Assembly (NCBI GenBank): GCA_050174775.1
Contig: JBFXJP010000001.1
Span: 1,008,158-1,072,157 of the forward strand
Direction of reading: 5' to 3'
DNA length: 64,000 bases
Source: CAYPGJ01 sp050174775
GTDB lineage: Bacteria > Planctomycetota > Phycisphaerae > Phycisphaerales > UBA1924
Made by a program: the position numbers and the translations under genes. Positions within the stretch are counted from its first letter, which is position 1. Each line of letters opens with the position of its first letter. The notes beneath the pieces are model-generated. The model saw only the letters and a program-made list of their open reading frames with translations, was not told the origin of the DNA and did no database searches. Shown here in pieces: positions 1 to 8,679 of this stretch.

Positions 1-32
1 CCCATCGCCCGCGGCGCTCTCTCACCCCCCGC

Positions 33-1151
33 TCACTCTTCCTCGCCCGAGGCCGCGACCGTGGCCTCCCCGCCCGAGCCCGGCTTGCGCACACCCTTCG
101 CCGTGAGCACCTTCTGCCGGATCTCCTGGAACAACTCCGCGTTCTCCGCGAGGAACTTCTTCGCGTTCTCACGCCCCTGCCCCAGACGCACGTCCCCGTA
201 CGAGAACCACGCCCCCGACTTCTCCACGATGTTCTCCGCCACGCCCAGATCGACCAGGTCGCCCATCGCAGAAATCCCTTCGTCGTACATGATGTCGAAC
301 TCGGCGTCCCGGAACGGCGGCGCCACCTTGTTCTTCACCACCCGCGCACGCACGCGCGAGCCCACCGTCTGATCCCCATCCTTGATCGCGCCCGTCCGAC
401 GAATGTCGATCCGCACCGACGAATAGAACTTCAACGCCCGCCCGCCCGGCGTCGTCTCCGGCGAGCCGAACATCACGCCGATCTTCTCACGGATCTGATT
501 GATGAAGATCACGCAGCAGTTGCTCTTCGCGATCGCCCCCGTCAGCTTCCGCATCGCCTGGCTCATCAGGCGCGCCTGCAAGCCGACATGCGTATCCCCC
601 ATCTCCCCCTCGATCTCCGCCCGAGGGATCAACGCCGCAACCGAGTCCACCACGATCGCATCCACGGCGTTCGACCGCACCAACAACTCACAAATGTCCA
701 GCGCCTGCTCACCCGTGTCGGGCTGAGAGACCAGCAATTCGTCGATGTTCACCCCGATCCGCCGCGCCCACGACGGGTCCAACGCATGCTCCGCGTCGAT
801 CACCGCAGCGACTCCCCCCGCCTTCTGCGCCTGCGCCGCAACCGTCAACGCGAGCGTTGTCTTGCCCGACGATTCCGGCCCGAAGATCTCCACGATGCGC
901 CCGCGCGGGATGCCCCGCCCCCCGAGCGCCACGTCTAGCGAGATCGACCCCGTGCAGATCCCCGGGATCGACAACGCCGCGTCCTCGTCCAGACGCATGA
1001 TCGAGCCCTTCCCGAAGGTCTTCTCGATCTGACCCAGCGTCCGCTGCAGCGCCTGCTGCTTGCCCTTGTCCTCGATGCTGACGGCCATGCGCGCCTCCCT
1101 GCCCGAATTCTTGCGACCGCTTTCCGACGTCACCTGCTCCGTTGCGACCAT
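33..1151 (-). CDS. recA: RecA recombinase
   Basis: RecA forms ATP-dependent filaments on single-stranded DNA, drives homologous recombination and triggers LexA self-cleavage. The 372-residue protein shows the family signature GKGSIMRL near residue 48, the Walker A motif GPESSGKT at about 91-98, and the DNA-binding loop region with INQIREKIGVMFG. Length is slightly above the usual 340-360 because of an N-terminal extension. Two starts are plausible: the annotated one has GGAGGT six bases upstream, and an internal ATG at 1088 (MAVSIEDKG), whose product begins like typical RecA proteins, has GGGAGG at a similar distance. It is the last of three same-strand genes, 162 bases after murD. That gap contains two GTTCG(G)ATA motifs which could be regulatory. 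Identification is secure; only the start is uncertain. Confidence 0.98.
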   Translation of the reverse strand: MVATEQVTSESGRKNSGREARMAVSIEDKGKQQALQRTLGQIEKTFGKGSIMRLDEDAALSIPGICTGSISLDVALGGRGIPRGRIVEIFGPESSGKTTLALTVAAQAQKAGGVAAVIDAEHALDPSWARRIGVNIDELLVSQPDTGEQALDICELLVRSNAVDAIVVDSVAALIPRAEIEGEMGDTHVGLQARLMSQAMRKLTGAIAKSNCCVIFINQIREKIGVMFGSPETTPGGRALKFYSSVRIDIRRTGAIKDGDQTVGSRVRARVVKNKVAPPFRDAEFDIMYDEGISAMGDLVDLGVAENIVEKSGAWFSYGDVRLGQGRENAKKFLAENAELFQEIRQKVLTAKGVRKPGSGGEATVAASGEEE

Positions 1152-1313
1152 ACCGACCTCCGTTCATGCCCGTCAATGTTTGGTGTTCGATAGGATGACA
1201 ACTTTCCTCGACCAGGTCAAGTCTGTTTGGTAAATATTCGATCGACTTTTGTTCGGATACGACAACACCCCGGCCGATACGCCAGGGTGCCCATCCTCAC
1301 AACCCACTCTCTA

Positions 1314-2894
1314 TCAACGCTTTGTGATCAGCGTCCCCGCGAACGCCCCAGGCAGGCTCCGAATCGCCGCTCGGAACGCTTCGCCGCGCGCCTCGTAGTT
1401 CGTGAACTGGTCCCACGACGCACACCCAGGACTCAGAAGCACCACATCGCCAGGCCGCAGCCGCTCCTGGATCATCTCCATCGCGCGCGGCAGCTCCTTG
1501 CAATCAAACACCTCGGACTCCTTCGCAGCGCCCGCCACGATCCCAGGCCCCGTCTTCCCGATCGCATACAGCCCCGCAAGACGCGATGCCGCCTTGCTGA
1601 TCTTCGAGAGGTCCAGCCCCTTGTCGTACCCGCCCGCGATCAGGTGCACGCGCGACGCCCCGATGTTCGGATCATCATCAAACGCAGTGATCGCCAGCAG
1701 CGTCGACTCCGGCGTCGTCGACTTCGAGTCGTTGTAATAGAACACCACGTCGTCCTCGCCGCGACCGATCCGCCGCGCGAGCACCAGCTCCAACCGATCC
1801 GGCAGGCCCGCGAACGACCCGATCGCCTCCGAGCACAGCGCGTCCACGTCGACATCCGCCTCGGCGTACTCGTTCCGACGCTCCTCCTCCAGCGCAAAGT
1901 GCGCTACCCGCAACGCGAGAATCGCGTTCTTCTTGTTGTGCCGCCCCGGCACGAGCAGCCGCGGACAACGCTCGATGTCCCAGTTCTCCATCGGCACCGC
2001 CACCGACCGCGCCGACGTCGCCGACGTCCACGCCAACAGCCGCGAATCCTCCGACCGCGTCGAGAACAAGAACCGGTCCCCGTCCTGCCCGCGCTGATGC
2101 CGCACAATCGTCGCCTTCGCCGACTCGTACTCCTCGAACGTCGTGTGCCAGTCCAGATGGTTCGGCGAAAGGTTCGTCACCGCGGCGATGTGCGGGCTCC
2201 ATCCGGGCGCCCCCTTCTGCCCCGCCTCAGGCCCGAGCCAGTACAGCATCGCGCTCGACAGCTCGAGAATCACCCAATCCCATGCCTGCATCAGATGCAG
2301 CGACTCCAGCAGCGAGCCCCCGATGTTCCCCCCGTAGAACACCCGAGGCGCGCGCGTCGCCTCAGGCGTCCGATGCCGCGCCTCCAAAGCCTCGCGCCGC
2401 GCCGAATGCACCACCGGCAACGCATGACGCATCACGTGCGCCACCATCGCCGTCGTCGTGCTCTTCCCCACCGTCCCCGTGATCCCGATCGTCCTCGCTC
2501 GATTCGGCAGCCGCTCCGTCAGCAGCCGGATCTCCGTCGTGATCGGCGCCCCCGCAGCCGACGCCGCGCGCAGAAACCGGTTCTCCCAAGGCCTCGCCAC
2601 CGCCGGCGTCGCAACCACCAGCTCCGCCGACGTGAAGTCCTCCACCGCATGCCCGCCCAGACGCAAACGCACCGCGCCGCTCGTCACCCACTCCGACAGC
2701 GCGCTCAGACCCGTCTCCAGCTTGTCCTCAGGATCAAGGTCCGTCAGCAGCACCTCGGCGCCCTGGCGCGCAAGCCACCGCGTCACGCCCAGGCCGCCCC
2801 CGAAGCGGCCAAGACCCATGACAGTCACTCGCTTCCCTGCGAACTCGCCCGTCGTCGGCATCGGCGTCGATTGTACGGCAGTCATGGCGCGCAT
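1314..2894 (-). CDS. murD: UDP-N-acetylmuramoylalanine--D-glutamate ligase (MurD)
   Basis: MurD adds D-glutamate to UDP-MurNAc-L-Ala in the cytoplasmic stage of peptidoglycan synthesis. The 526-residue product has the N-terminal nucleotide-binding fold (VTVMGLGRFGGG), the ATP loop GITGTVGKSTTT, ELSSAM, the NLSPNHLDWH segment, LVPGRHNKKNAI, YNDSKSTTP and the C-terminal LLSPGCASWDQF...RG. It is 60-80 residues longer than most MurD proteins, mainly from an insertion rich in Arg and Ala between the ATP loop and the GGNIG segment. The ATP loop has Val where the Mur ligase family normally has Asn (GTNGKS). A second ATG lies nine bases inside the annotated start, and neither has a clear ribosome binding site. 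It lies between the methyltransferase gene and recA, not in a dcw cluster. Confidence 0.93.
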   Translation of the reverse strand: MRAMTAVQSTPMPTTGEFAGKRVTVMGLGRFGGGLGVTRWLARQGAEVLLTDLDPEDKLETGLSALSEWVTSGAVRLRLGGHAVEDFTSAELVVATPAVARPWENRFLRAASAAGAPITTEIRLLTERLPNRARTIGITGTVGKSTTTAMVAHVMRHALPVVHSARREALEARHRTPEATRAPRVFYGGNIGGSLLESLHLMQAWDWVILELSSAMLYWLGPEAGQKGAPGWSPHIAAVTNLSPNHLDWHTTFEEYESAKATIVRHQRGQDGDRFLFSTRSEDSRLLAWTSATSARSVAVPMENWDIERCPRLLVPGRHNKKNAILALRVAHFALEEERRNEYAEADVDVDALCSEAIGSFAGLPDRLELVLARRIGRGEDDVVFYYNDSKSTTPESTLLAITAFDDDPNIGASRVHLIAGGYDKGLDLSKISKAASRLAGLYAIGKTGPGIVAGAAKESEVFDCKELPRAMEMIQERLRPGDVVLLSPGCASWDQFTNYEARGEAFRAAIRSLPGAFAGTLITKR

Positions 2895-3121
2895 CGTCCC
2901 GCGGCAGGCGGCACAGCCCCCGCGCGGCCTCTAGATCGGCCCTCTCGACCGGCCGGGTGAACCCCCCTCGTCCCATCACCCCACTCACTCAATTCCGCGC
3001 CCGCGCACCCCGTTTTCCTTCCCGACTCACGCCCGATTCGCGCCCTCGCCCACCCGGAATAGAGGCGACTTCCTGTCAAAAACGGCGCCCCGCCCGCTTG
3101 CCTCCCGCGCACCATTTCCCA

Positions 3122-3850
3122 CTACCCCACCCGCTCAAGCACCCGCAAACTGTTCACCCCCATCACCTCCCGATATCGGCCCTCGCCGTGCTTCCCGGAC
3201 GCGACCTCCCCGAAGAACCGCGTCACCCCCTCCCACGCCCCAACGTCGTGCAACGCCACCACGCCCCCCGATACGAGATGCGGCGTCCACGCGTCAAAGT
3301 CCGCTCGGCTCGCCTCGTACGAATGATCCCCATCGATGAACAACAGACGGATCGGCCCCTTCCAATTCTTCACAGCCTCCAGCGACCCCGCGCGGCGCGC
3401 CTCCACCCACTCCTCAAGCCCCGCCGCGCGCACGTTCTCCTGGAACCGCCGATACGTCGTCCCCTCATCTGCGATCTCCTTCACCGCGTGCGACGCCCCC
3501 GGCTGATGCTCCGGCGACCCCGTGAAGTGATCCACAGCGACAACCTTCTCCCGTGACGCCGATTGAGTGCCCGCGGCGAGCCAGCACGTCGACCGCCCCA
3601 TGAAACTCCCGATCTCCACAATCGCCCCCTCACCCGGCCCGCGCGCCGCAAGCGCGAACAGCGCGTAGCCCTCGATCTCGTGCAGATATCCCTGAACCCC
3701 GCCAAACCGCCCCGCGTGCCGAAGAAATTCCACCGTGTGCCCCACCGACGCGAGCACATCTCGCACACCCTGAGAACGCTCGACAGGTGATTCTGAAGCC
3801 GGACGCGGTGCGGTGGCTGTGCTCATGTTTCCACCCATCGACGATCTCAC
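3122..3850 (-). CDS. Class I SAM-dependent methyltransferase (Methyltransf_24 type)
   Basis: The 242-residue protein has a Rossmann-type methyltransferase core: motif I VEIGSFMGRST at about residue 86, an acidic loop VVAVDHF, and the FIDGDHSYEASRADFDAW block followed by SGGVVALHDV. This pattern is typical of the small class I methyltransferases that act on sugars, secondary metabolites or cell-surface components, but the substrate cannot be read from sequence. An internal ATG at 3826 gives MSTATAPRP and is an equally plausible start. It is divergent from the M28 peptidase gene, about 40 bases away. Fold assignment is firm, function is not. Confidence 0.8.
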   Translation of the reverse strand: MRSSMGGNMSTATAPRPASESPVERSQGVRDVLASVGHTVEFLRHAGRFGGVQGYLHEIEGYALFALAARGPGEGAIVEIGSFMGRSTCWLAAGTQSASREKVVAVDHFTGSPEHQPGASHAVKEIADEGTTYRRFQENVRAAGLEEWVEARRAGSLEAVKNWKGPIRLLFIDGDHSYEASRADFDAWTPHLVSGGVVALHDVGAWEGVTRFFGEVASGKHGEGRYREVMGVNSLRVLERVG

Positions 3851-3888
3851 CCGTCTCCCGTGAACCGGAACCGATTATCCTGCTTCCC

Positions 3889-5430
3889 ATGAGAAATCCG
3901 ACGACCTTCGTGCTCGCCGCGGGCCTCTCCACCCTCACCCTTCTCCATGCCTGCGCCCCCCAGCAGCGACACCGAACCGAGGTCATCTACCCCGCACAAG
4001 CCCCGCTCACAGGCGCCATGAGCGCCACCCCCTCCACCCCCCCACCCTCCGACATCTCTTCCGCCCTTACCTCGATCTCCCCCAAGCGGCTCCGCGCCGC
4101 CGTCGACACCCTCGTCTCCTTCGGCACGCGCCACACCCTCTCCGACACCACCTCCCCCACCCGCGGCATCGGCGCCGCACGCAACTGGATCAAGTCCCAG
4201 TTCGAGGACATCGCACGCGACTCCGGCCGCACCGGCGACATGGCGCTGCAGGTCTCCTTCGACTCCCACTCCGTCCAGCCCGACGGCAGACGCATCACCC
4301 GGGAAGCCGACGTCGTGAACGTCGTCTGCGTCATCCCGGGCAAAGACCCCTCCAAGCGCAACCGCCTCCATTACGTCACCGCGCACTACGACTCCATCTG
4401 CGGCCAGAACACCGATTCCGACTGCGACGCCCCGGGCGCAAACGACAACGCCTCCGGCACGGCCCTCCTCTTCGAGATGGCCCACGCCGCCATCCGCTAC
4501 CCCACCGACGCCACCATCGTCCTCGTCGCCACAGCCGGCGAGGAGCAGGGCCTCATCGGCGCGCGACTCCACGCCGCCGACGCCAAGGCACAATCCCTCC
4601 GCATCGCCTCCGTCCTCAACAACGACATCGTCGGCGATCCCCTCGGCGAGCTCGTCGGCTCCTCCAACGAAGCCGCGAAGTCCTGGGCGCGCACGCACGT
4701 CCGCGTCTTCTCCGAAGGCTTCCCCAGGAACGCCGACACCGACACGGCAGGCCGCCTGATCACCCTCGCCCTCGAGAACGATTCCCCGGCCCGCACCCTC
4801 GCGCGATACGTCGCCGAGACCGCCCGCCGACACAACCTCGACGTCCAGCCCGTCATCACCTACCGCAACGACCGCTTCCTCCGAGGTGGCGACCACTCCG
4901 CCTTCATCGAGCACGGCTTCCCCTCTGCAGTCCGCTTCACCGTCACGAACGAGGACTACAACCGTCAGCACCAATACGTGCGCGACGAGCCCGTCTCCCG
5001 CGCGCAATCCACCACCCACTCCGCCGACAGCGATCCGAAGTTCTCCGTCTCGAGCGACACCAACGTCATCCGCTTCGGCGATCGCGCCGAATACGTCGAC
5101 GAGCACTACCTTGCGGGCGTCGCGCGACTGAACGCCGCGGCCCTCCTCCACCTCGCCAACGCGCCCGACACCCCCACCGACACGCGAATCATCACCGCCA
5201 ACCTCACCAACGACACCACGCTCCGCTGGACCCTAGCCCAGGACGCCGACGGCTACGAAGTCCTCATCCGAGACACCACGAGCCCCGACTGGCAGTGGGC
5301 CGTGGATGCCGGGCGCGTCAACGAGATCACCATCCCCCTCAGCAAGGACAACGTCCTCTTCGCAGTCCGGGCCTATAACCGCAAGGGCTGCCGAAGCCTT
5401 CCCGCAGTCCCCACAGCCGCCCGCGAATAG
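3889..5430 (+). CDS. Secreted M28-family zinc aminopeptidase lipoprotein
   Basis: A 513-residue exported metallopeptidase. The start was placed at the ATG that begins a lipoprotein signal, with lipobox LHAC and lipidated Cys22. Zinc-site residues of family M28 are visible: HYDS (His166), GANDNASG (Asp186), AGEEQGLIGA (Glu218/Glu219), NNDIVGD (Asp246), and the late GGDHSAF and YNRQHQY segments. After about residue 400 there is a fibronectin-III-like region (LRWTLAQDADGYEVLIRD), common in secreted planctomycete hydrolases. The protein probably releases N-terminal residues from peptides outside the cytoplasmic membrane, feeding peptide uptake. It is divergent from the methyltransferase gene. Family M28 also contains glutaminyl-peptide cyclotransferase-like members, so the exact reaction is open. 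Confidence 0.9.
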   Translation: MRNPTTFVLAAGLSTLTLLHACAPQQRHRTEVIYPAQAPLTGAMSATPSTPPPSDISSALTSISPKRLRAAVDTLVSFGTRHTLSDTTSPTRGIGAARNWIKSQFEDIARDSGRTGDMALQVSFDSHSVQPDGRRITREADVVNVVCVIPGKDPSKRNRLHYVTAHYDSICGQNTDSDCDAPGANDNASGTALLFEMAHAAIRYPTDATIVLVATAGEEQGLIGARLHAADAKAQSLRIASVLNNDIVGDPLGELVGSSNEAAKSWARTHVRVFSEGFPRNADTDTAGRLITLALENDSPARTLARYVAETARRHNLDVQPVITYRNDRFLRGGDHSAFIEHGFPSAVRFTVTNEDYNRQHQYVRDEPVSRAQSTTHSADSDPKFSVSSDTNVIRFGDRAEYVDEHYLAGVARLNAAALLHLANAPDTPTDTRIITANLTNDTTLRWTLAQDADGYEVLIRDTTSPDWQWAVDAGRVNEITIPLSKDNVLFAVRAYNRKGCRSLPAVPTAARE

Positions 5431-5578
5431 CGCTCCCGCCCTCCCCTCACTCCCGCGCCAACAATCTCCTTCAGGTGCGCGTAACGCCCTCCGCCCCACC
5501 CGGAACAACCTTCCGTCGGGCGGATCGACCGCCCCAATACGCATCCTTCGTGGGATGGGCCAAGCAGGAGTTCGCGTC

Positions 5579-6640
5579 ATGCGTCATCTGACACTCGTTT
5601 CCGTAGCCGCCGTCGGGCTCGCTTCCGTCTCGCTCGCCAAGCCCTACGACCCCAGGCTCGTTCCCGCAAACGCATTCTGGGTCGCGCACGTCGACGCCGA
5701 AGCCGCCCTCACCTCAACCCTCGGCCGCTACTTCCTCGAGAAGGGCGGAGAGCACCTCGACCTCGAGCTCGCCAAGGTCCGTTCCGAGCTCGGCATCGAT
5801 CCCCTCAAAGACGTCAAGGGCGTCACCGCGTTCGGCATGACCGAGGATGACGACGACGGCGTCATCATCATCTCCACCACCGCCGCCGCAGACCGCGCGT
5901 TCACGATGGCCGCCACCAAAGGCGAGCACCAGGAATCCGTCATCGACGGCGTCACCATCCACACCTTCGACGAGGACACAGGCTTCGTCATCCTCCCTGG
6001 CTCCGGCCCCGACGAACGCCTCATCGTCGCCGGCGAAGACCTCGCCCTCATCGCCGCAGCCGTCAACAACCTCAAGGCGCCCGCGCAAGGCGTCGATCTC
6101 GCCAAGGGCGCCGTCACCCGAGGCCCCGGCGAGAACTCCATCGTCTTCTTCCACGCATCCAAGATCGGAGAAGGCCTCGACGTCGAGCCCCTCTCCGTCA
6201 TCATGCAGCGCATGGAAGGCATCCGGCTCGACATCGGTGAGCGCCAGGGCCAGGTCATGGCCGAACTCGACATCCTCTCCGCAGACGAGGCCGAGGCCAC
6301 CAACATCGCCCAGATGGTCCAAGGCCTCATCGCAATGGCCCGCTTCGCCGGCGGCCAGGAGCCCGAGGCCGCGCCCTTCCTCGACCTCTTGAACACCCTC
6401 ACCCAGACCACCGACGGCCGCACCGTCTCCCTCCGCCTCTCCGTCGATCCCAACCGCCTCATCAAGCTCGCCGAGGAAACCGGCGCTCTTCACTTCGACG
6501 TCGATCACGATGACGACGACGCGCACGACGACCACGATGGCGGCGAGGAACACGACCACGCCGAACACCACGACCACAAAAAGACCGTCCGCATCGGAAC
6601 CGGCGTGAAGGTCAAGACCAAGAACACCCAGCCCTACTGA
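5579..6640 (+). CDS. Secreted protein with His/Asp-rich C-terminal tail
   Basis: A 353-residue protein of unknown function. The start has AGGAG eight bases upstream and opens a Sec signal peptide (MRHLTLVSVAAVGLASVSLA, cleavage likely before KPYDP). The mature part begins VPANAFWVAHVDAEAAL, a pattern of secreted proteins from sigma-factor neighbourhoods in planctomycetes, but I cannot assign a named family. The last 50 residues are extremely rich in His, Asp and Glu (HDDDDAHDDHDGGEEHDH is part of it), which suggests divalent-metal binding. It ends 12 bases before an ECF sigma factor gene on the same strand, so the two are probably co-transcribed. Confidence 0.75.
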   Translation: MRHLTLVSVAAVGLASVSLAKPYDPRLVPANAFWVAHVDAEAALTSTLGRYFLEKGGEHLDLELAKVRSELGIDPLKDVKGVTAFGMTEDDDDGVIIISTTAAADRAFTMAATKGEHQESVIDGVTIHTFDEDTGFVILPGSGPDERLIVAGEDLALIAAAVNNLKAPAQGVDLAKGAVTRGPGENSIVFFHASKIGEGLDVEPLSVIMQRMEGIRLDIGERQGQVMAELDILSADEAEATNIAQMVQGLIAMARFAGGQEPEAAPFLDLLNTLTQTTDGRTVSLRLSVDPNRLIKLAEETGALHFDVDHDDDDAHDDHDGGEEHDHAEHHDHKKTVRIGTGVKVKTKNTQPY

Positions 6641-6652
6641 GCACTCCCACTC

Positions 6653-7294
6653 GTGACGCCCCCGACCGCCATCGCGCTCGCCGCCACCCCCGCCTCCGCC
6701 GCGGGGGTCGGCGCGCGTACGCACGAGCCCTCCTGCGAGTCCCTCGCGCGCGACGCACAGGCCGGCTCCCGCGCGGCTTACAGCGCCCTGGTCACGCGCT
6801 ACGAGCACCGCCTCTACTCCTTCCTCCTCCGGCGCGTCAGCAACCGCGACGACGCCGCCGAACTCGCCCAGGAAACCTTCGTCCGCGCTTACACCTCACT
6901 CCCCAGATACGACCCCGAGCGCCGCTTCTCCACCTGGCTCTACACCATCGCCGTCCGCCTCGCCGCCTCCCACTACCGAGACCGCTCCCGCCGTCCCTCC
7001 CTCGCCGAAGACCCCGAGATCCTCCCGCACACGCACAACACCACATCTCCCGACCCAGACGCGCGCGAGGACGCCTCCCGCGTCTGGACGCTCGCCCGCA
7101 CGCTCCTCAGCAACGAACAACAGACCGCACTCTGGCTCCGCTACGTCGAAGACCTCGCCATCCCCGAGATCGCACACGTCATGAACCGCCCCGCAGTCTG
7201 GGTCCGCGTCGCGCTCTTCCGCGCACGCCAGCGGCTCGCCGAAGCCCTCGACCCCTCAGCCTCCCGCATAGCATCCGAGGAGCCCACGCTATGA
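6653..7294 (+). CDS. ECF-family RNA polymerase sigma factor
   Basis: A 213-residue extracytoplasmic-function sigma factor. Region 2 is visible as YSALVTRYEHRLYSFLLRR, DDAAELAQETFVRAYTSL and FSTWLYTIAVRLA. Region 4 is LSNEQQTALWLRYVEDLAIPEIAHVM followed by a helix-turn-helix ending VALFRARQRLAEAL. The start is a GTG without an obvious ribosome binding site, and the first 30 residues are low-complexity, so the true start may be slightly downstream. Its stop overlaps the next start as ATGA, the usual arrangement for a sigma factor and its membrane partner. The target promoters and the inducing signal are unknown. Confidence 0.93.
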   Translation: MTPPTAIALAATPASAAGVGARTHEPSCESLARDAQAGSRAAYSALVTRYEHRLYSFLLRRVSNRDDAAELAQETFVRAYTSLPRYDPERRFSTWLYTIAVRLAASHYRDRSRRPSLAEDPEILPHTHNTTSPDPDAREDASRVWTLARTLLSNEQQTALWLRYVEDLAIPEIAHVMNRPAVWVRVALFRARQRLAEALDPSASRIASEEPTL

Positions 7295-7824
7295 CCACGC
7301 GCAAGCCCTCCATCTCCGAACACGACGTCGAGACGCTCCTCCGCGCGTCTCCCCCCGTCGAACGTGCCCCGTCCTGGCTCGCGCCCTCCACCATGGACCG
7401 CATCGCGCGCACCCACAAGGCGCACGCCACACAGCCCGCCAACTCCACCCCTCCCTCCTCCTCACTCGGCGGCGCCTCCATCTTCCTCCGCCTCGCCCCC
7501 CTCGCAGCAGCCGCGGCCATCCTCGCCCTCTCAGGCTTCCTCATCCTCCCAGCCCTCCGCGCGCCCGCGCCCCCTCCTCAACTCGCCATCACCCCCGACA
7601 ACCACACCGACGCCTCCGGACCCGGGCTCGCCTCCCCCGCAACGCTCGAGGCCTTCCGCACGCTCCGCACACTCGCACACCGCGCCGACACGCGCACCGA
7701 GACCCTCGTCCGCACGCGCGTCGAGGAGCCCCTCCTCCGCGAAGCGCGCCTCGTCGCCCAGGACTCCGAGAAGGTCGCCCGCGCCGTCCTCGCGCGTCTC
7801 CCCATCCCCTCCACCCTCAACTGA
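7291..7824 (+). CDS. Single-pass membrane protein coupled to ECF sigma factor (possible anti-sigma)
   Basis: A 177-residue protein translationally coupled to the ECF sigma gene (ATGA overlap). It has a cytoplasmic N-terminal stretch of about 65 residues, one membrane helix (LAPLAAAAAILALSGFLILP) and an extracytoplasmic part with a charged helical region rich in Arg and Glu. Position and topology fit an anti-sigma factor or signalling partner. It lacks the HxxxCxxC zinc motif of ZAS-type anti-sigma factors, and I cannot match it to a named family. The role is inferred from context only. Confidence 0.65.
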   Translation: MTTRKPSISEHDVETLLRASPPVERAPSWLAPSTMDRIARTHKAHATQPANSTPPSSSLGGASIFLRLAPLAAAAAILALSGFLILPALRAPAPPPQLAITPDNHTDASGPGLASPATLEAFRTLRTLAHRADTRTETLVRTRVEEPLLREARLVAQDSEKVARAVLARLPIPSTLN

Positions 7825-7861
7825 CACTCCCCCGCGCCCGCCCGCGCGCCCCGTCGCGCCA

Positions 7862-8626
7862 TCAGTGCGCCGCGCGCTTCCCCTTCTCCTGCGCCGCTCG
7901 CACGCGCAGATTCACCAGCTCCACGGCCAGCGAGAACGCCATCGCGAAATACACATACCCGCGGCTCAGGTGCTGCCCCAGCCCGTCCGCAGTCAGCAGC
8001 ACGCCGATCAAAATCAAGAACGACAGCGCCAGCACCTTCACCGTCGGGTGCTTCTCCACGAACCGGCTGATCCCACCCGCAAAGATCATCATCACCACCA
8101 CCGCGACGATCACCGCGGCCACCATCACCGCGATCTCCTTCGCCATCCCCACCGCCGTGATCACCGAGTCCAGCGAGAACACCGCGTCCAGCAACAGAAT
8201 CTGCGCAATCGCCATCCCGAAACTCGCGGCCGCCTTGCCCGCCCCCGTCTCGTGCAGCTCCGGACCCTCCATCTTCGCGTGAATCTCCTTCGTCGCTTTC
8301 GCGATCAGAAAGAGCCCGCCCCCCAGCAGAATCAGGTCCTTCCCCGTGATCTCCTGCTCCAGCGGTATCCCCCACCCCTTCAGGTTCACCTCGAACAACA
8401 CCTTCGTCAGCCCCATCACCCAACCGATGGCCAGCAGCAGCAGGATGCGCATCACCATCGCGAGCGCTAAGCCCATGTTCCGCGCCGCGCGCTGCTTCTC
8501 CTTGGGCAACCGAGACGTCACCACCGCGATCACGATGATGTTGTCGATGCCGAGCACGATCTCGAGCGCGGCCAGCGTCAGGAACGCAACCAGGTTCTCA
8601 GTGGTCAGAAGCGCAGCGATGTCCAT
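7862..8626 (-). CDS. terC: TerC-family integral membrane protein
   Basis: A 254-residue polytopic membrane protein with the TerC signatures LEIVLGIDNIIVI near the N terminus and LLDAVFSLDSVITAVG in the middle, each carrying the membrane-embedded Asp residues of the family. About seven hydrophobic segments are visible. TerC proteins are linked to metal export (notably manganese during metallation of exported proteins) and to tellurite resistance; which applies here is not shown by the sequence. It is convergent with the sigma/anti-sigma pair and sits 53 bases downstream of putA on the same strand. Confidence 0.9.
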   Translation of the reverse strand: MDIAALLTTENLVAFLTLAALEIVLGIDNIIVIAVVTSRLPKEKQRAARNMGLALAMVMRILLLLAIGWVMGLTKVLFEVNLKGWGIPLEQEITGKDLILLGGGLFLIAKATKEIHAKMEGPELHETGAGKAAASFGMAIAQILLLDAVFSLDSVITAVGMAKEIAVMVAAVIVAVVVMMIFAGGISRFVEKHPTVKVLALSFLILIGVLLTADGLGQHLSRGYVYFAMAFSLAVELVNLRVRAAQEKGKRAAH

Positions 8627-8679
8627 CCGCGCATTCTCTCATCCCGCAATCGCGCACGCGAGTCGCTATAGCCCGTGCC

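Noticed and set aside
1227..2960. Long Arg/Pro-rich frame on the plus strand opposite murD
   Set aside because: The product is compositionally simple (Arg, Pro, His) and lies wholly antisense to a conserved gene; it reflects high GC and codon phase.
3847..5151. Gly/Val-rich minus-strand frame within the M28 gene
   Set aside because: Antisense shadow of a gene with all zinc-site motifs; product has no domain features.
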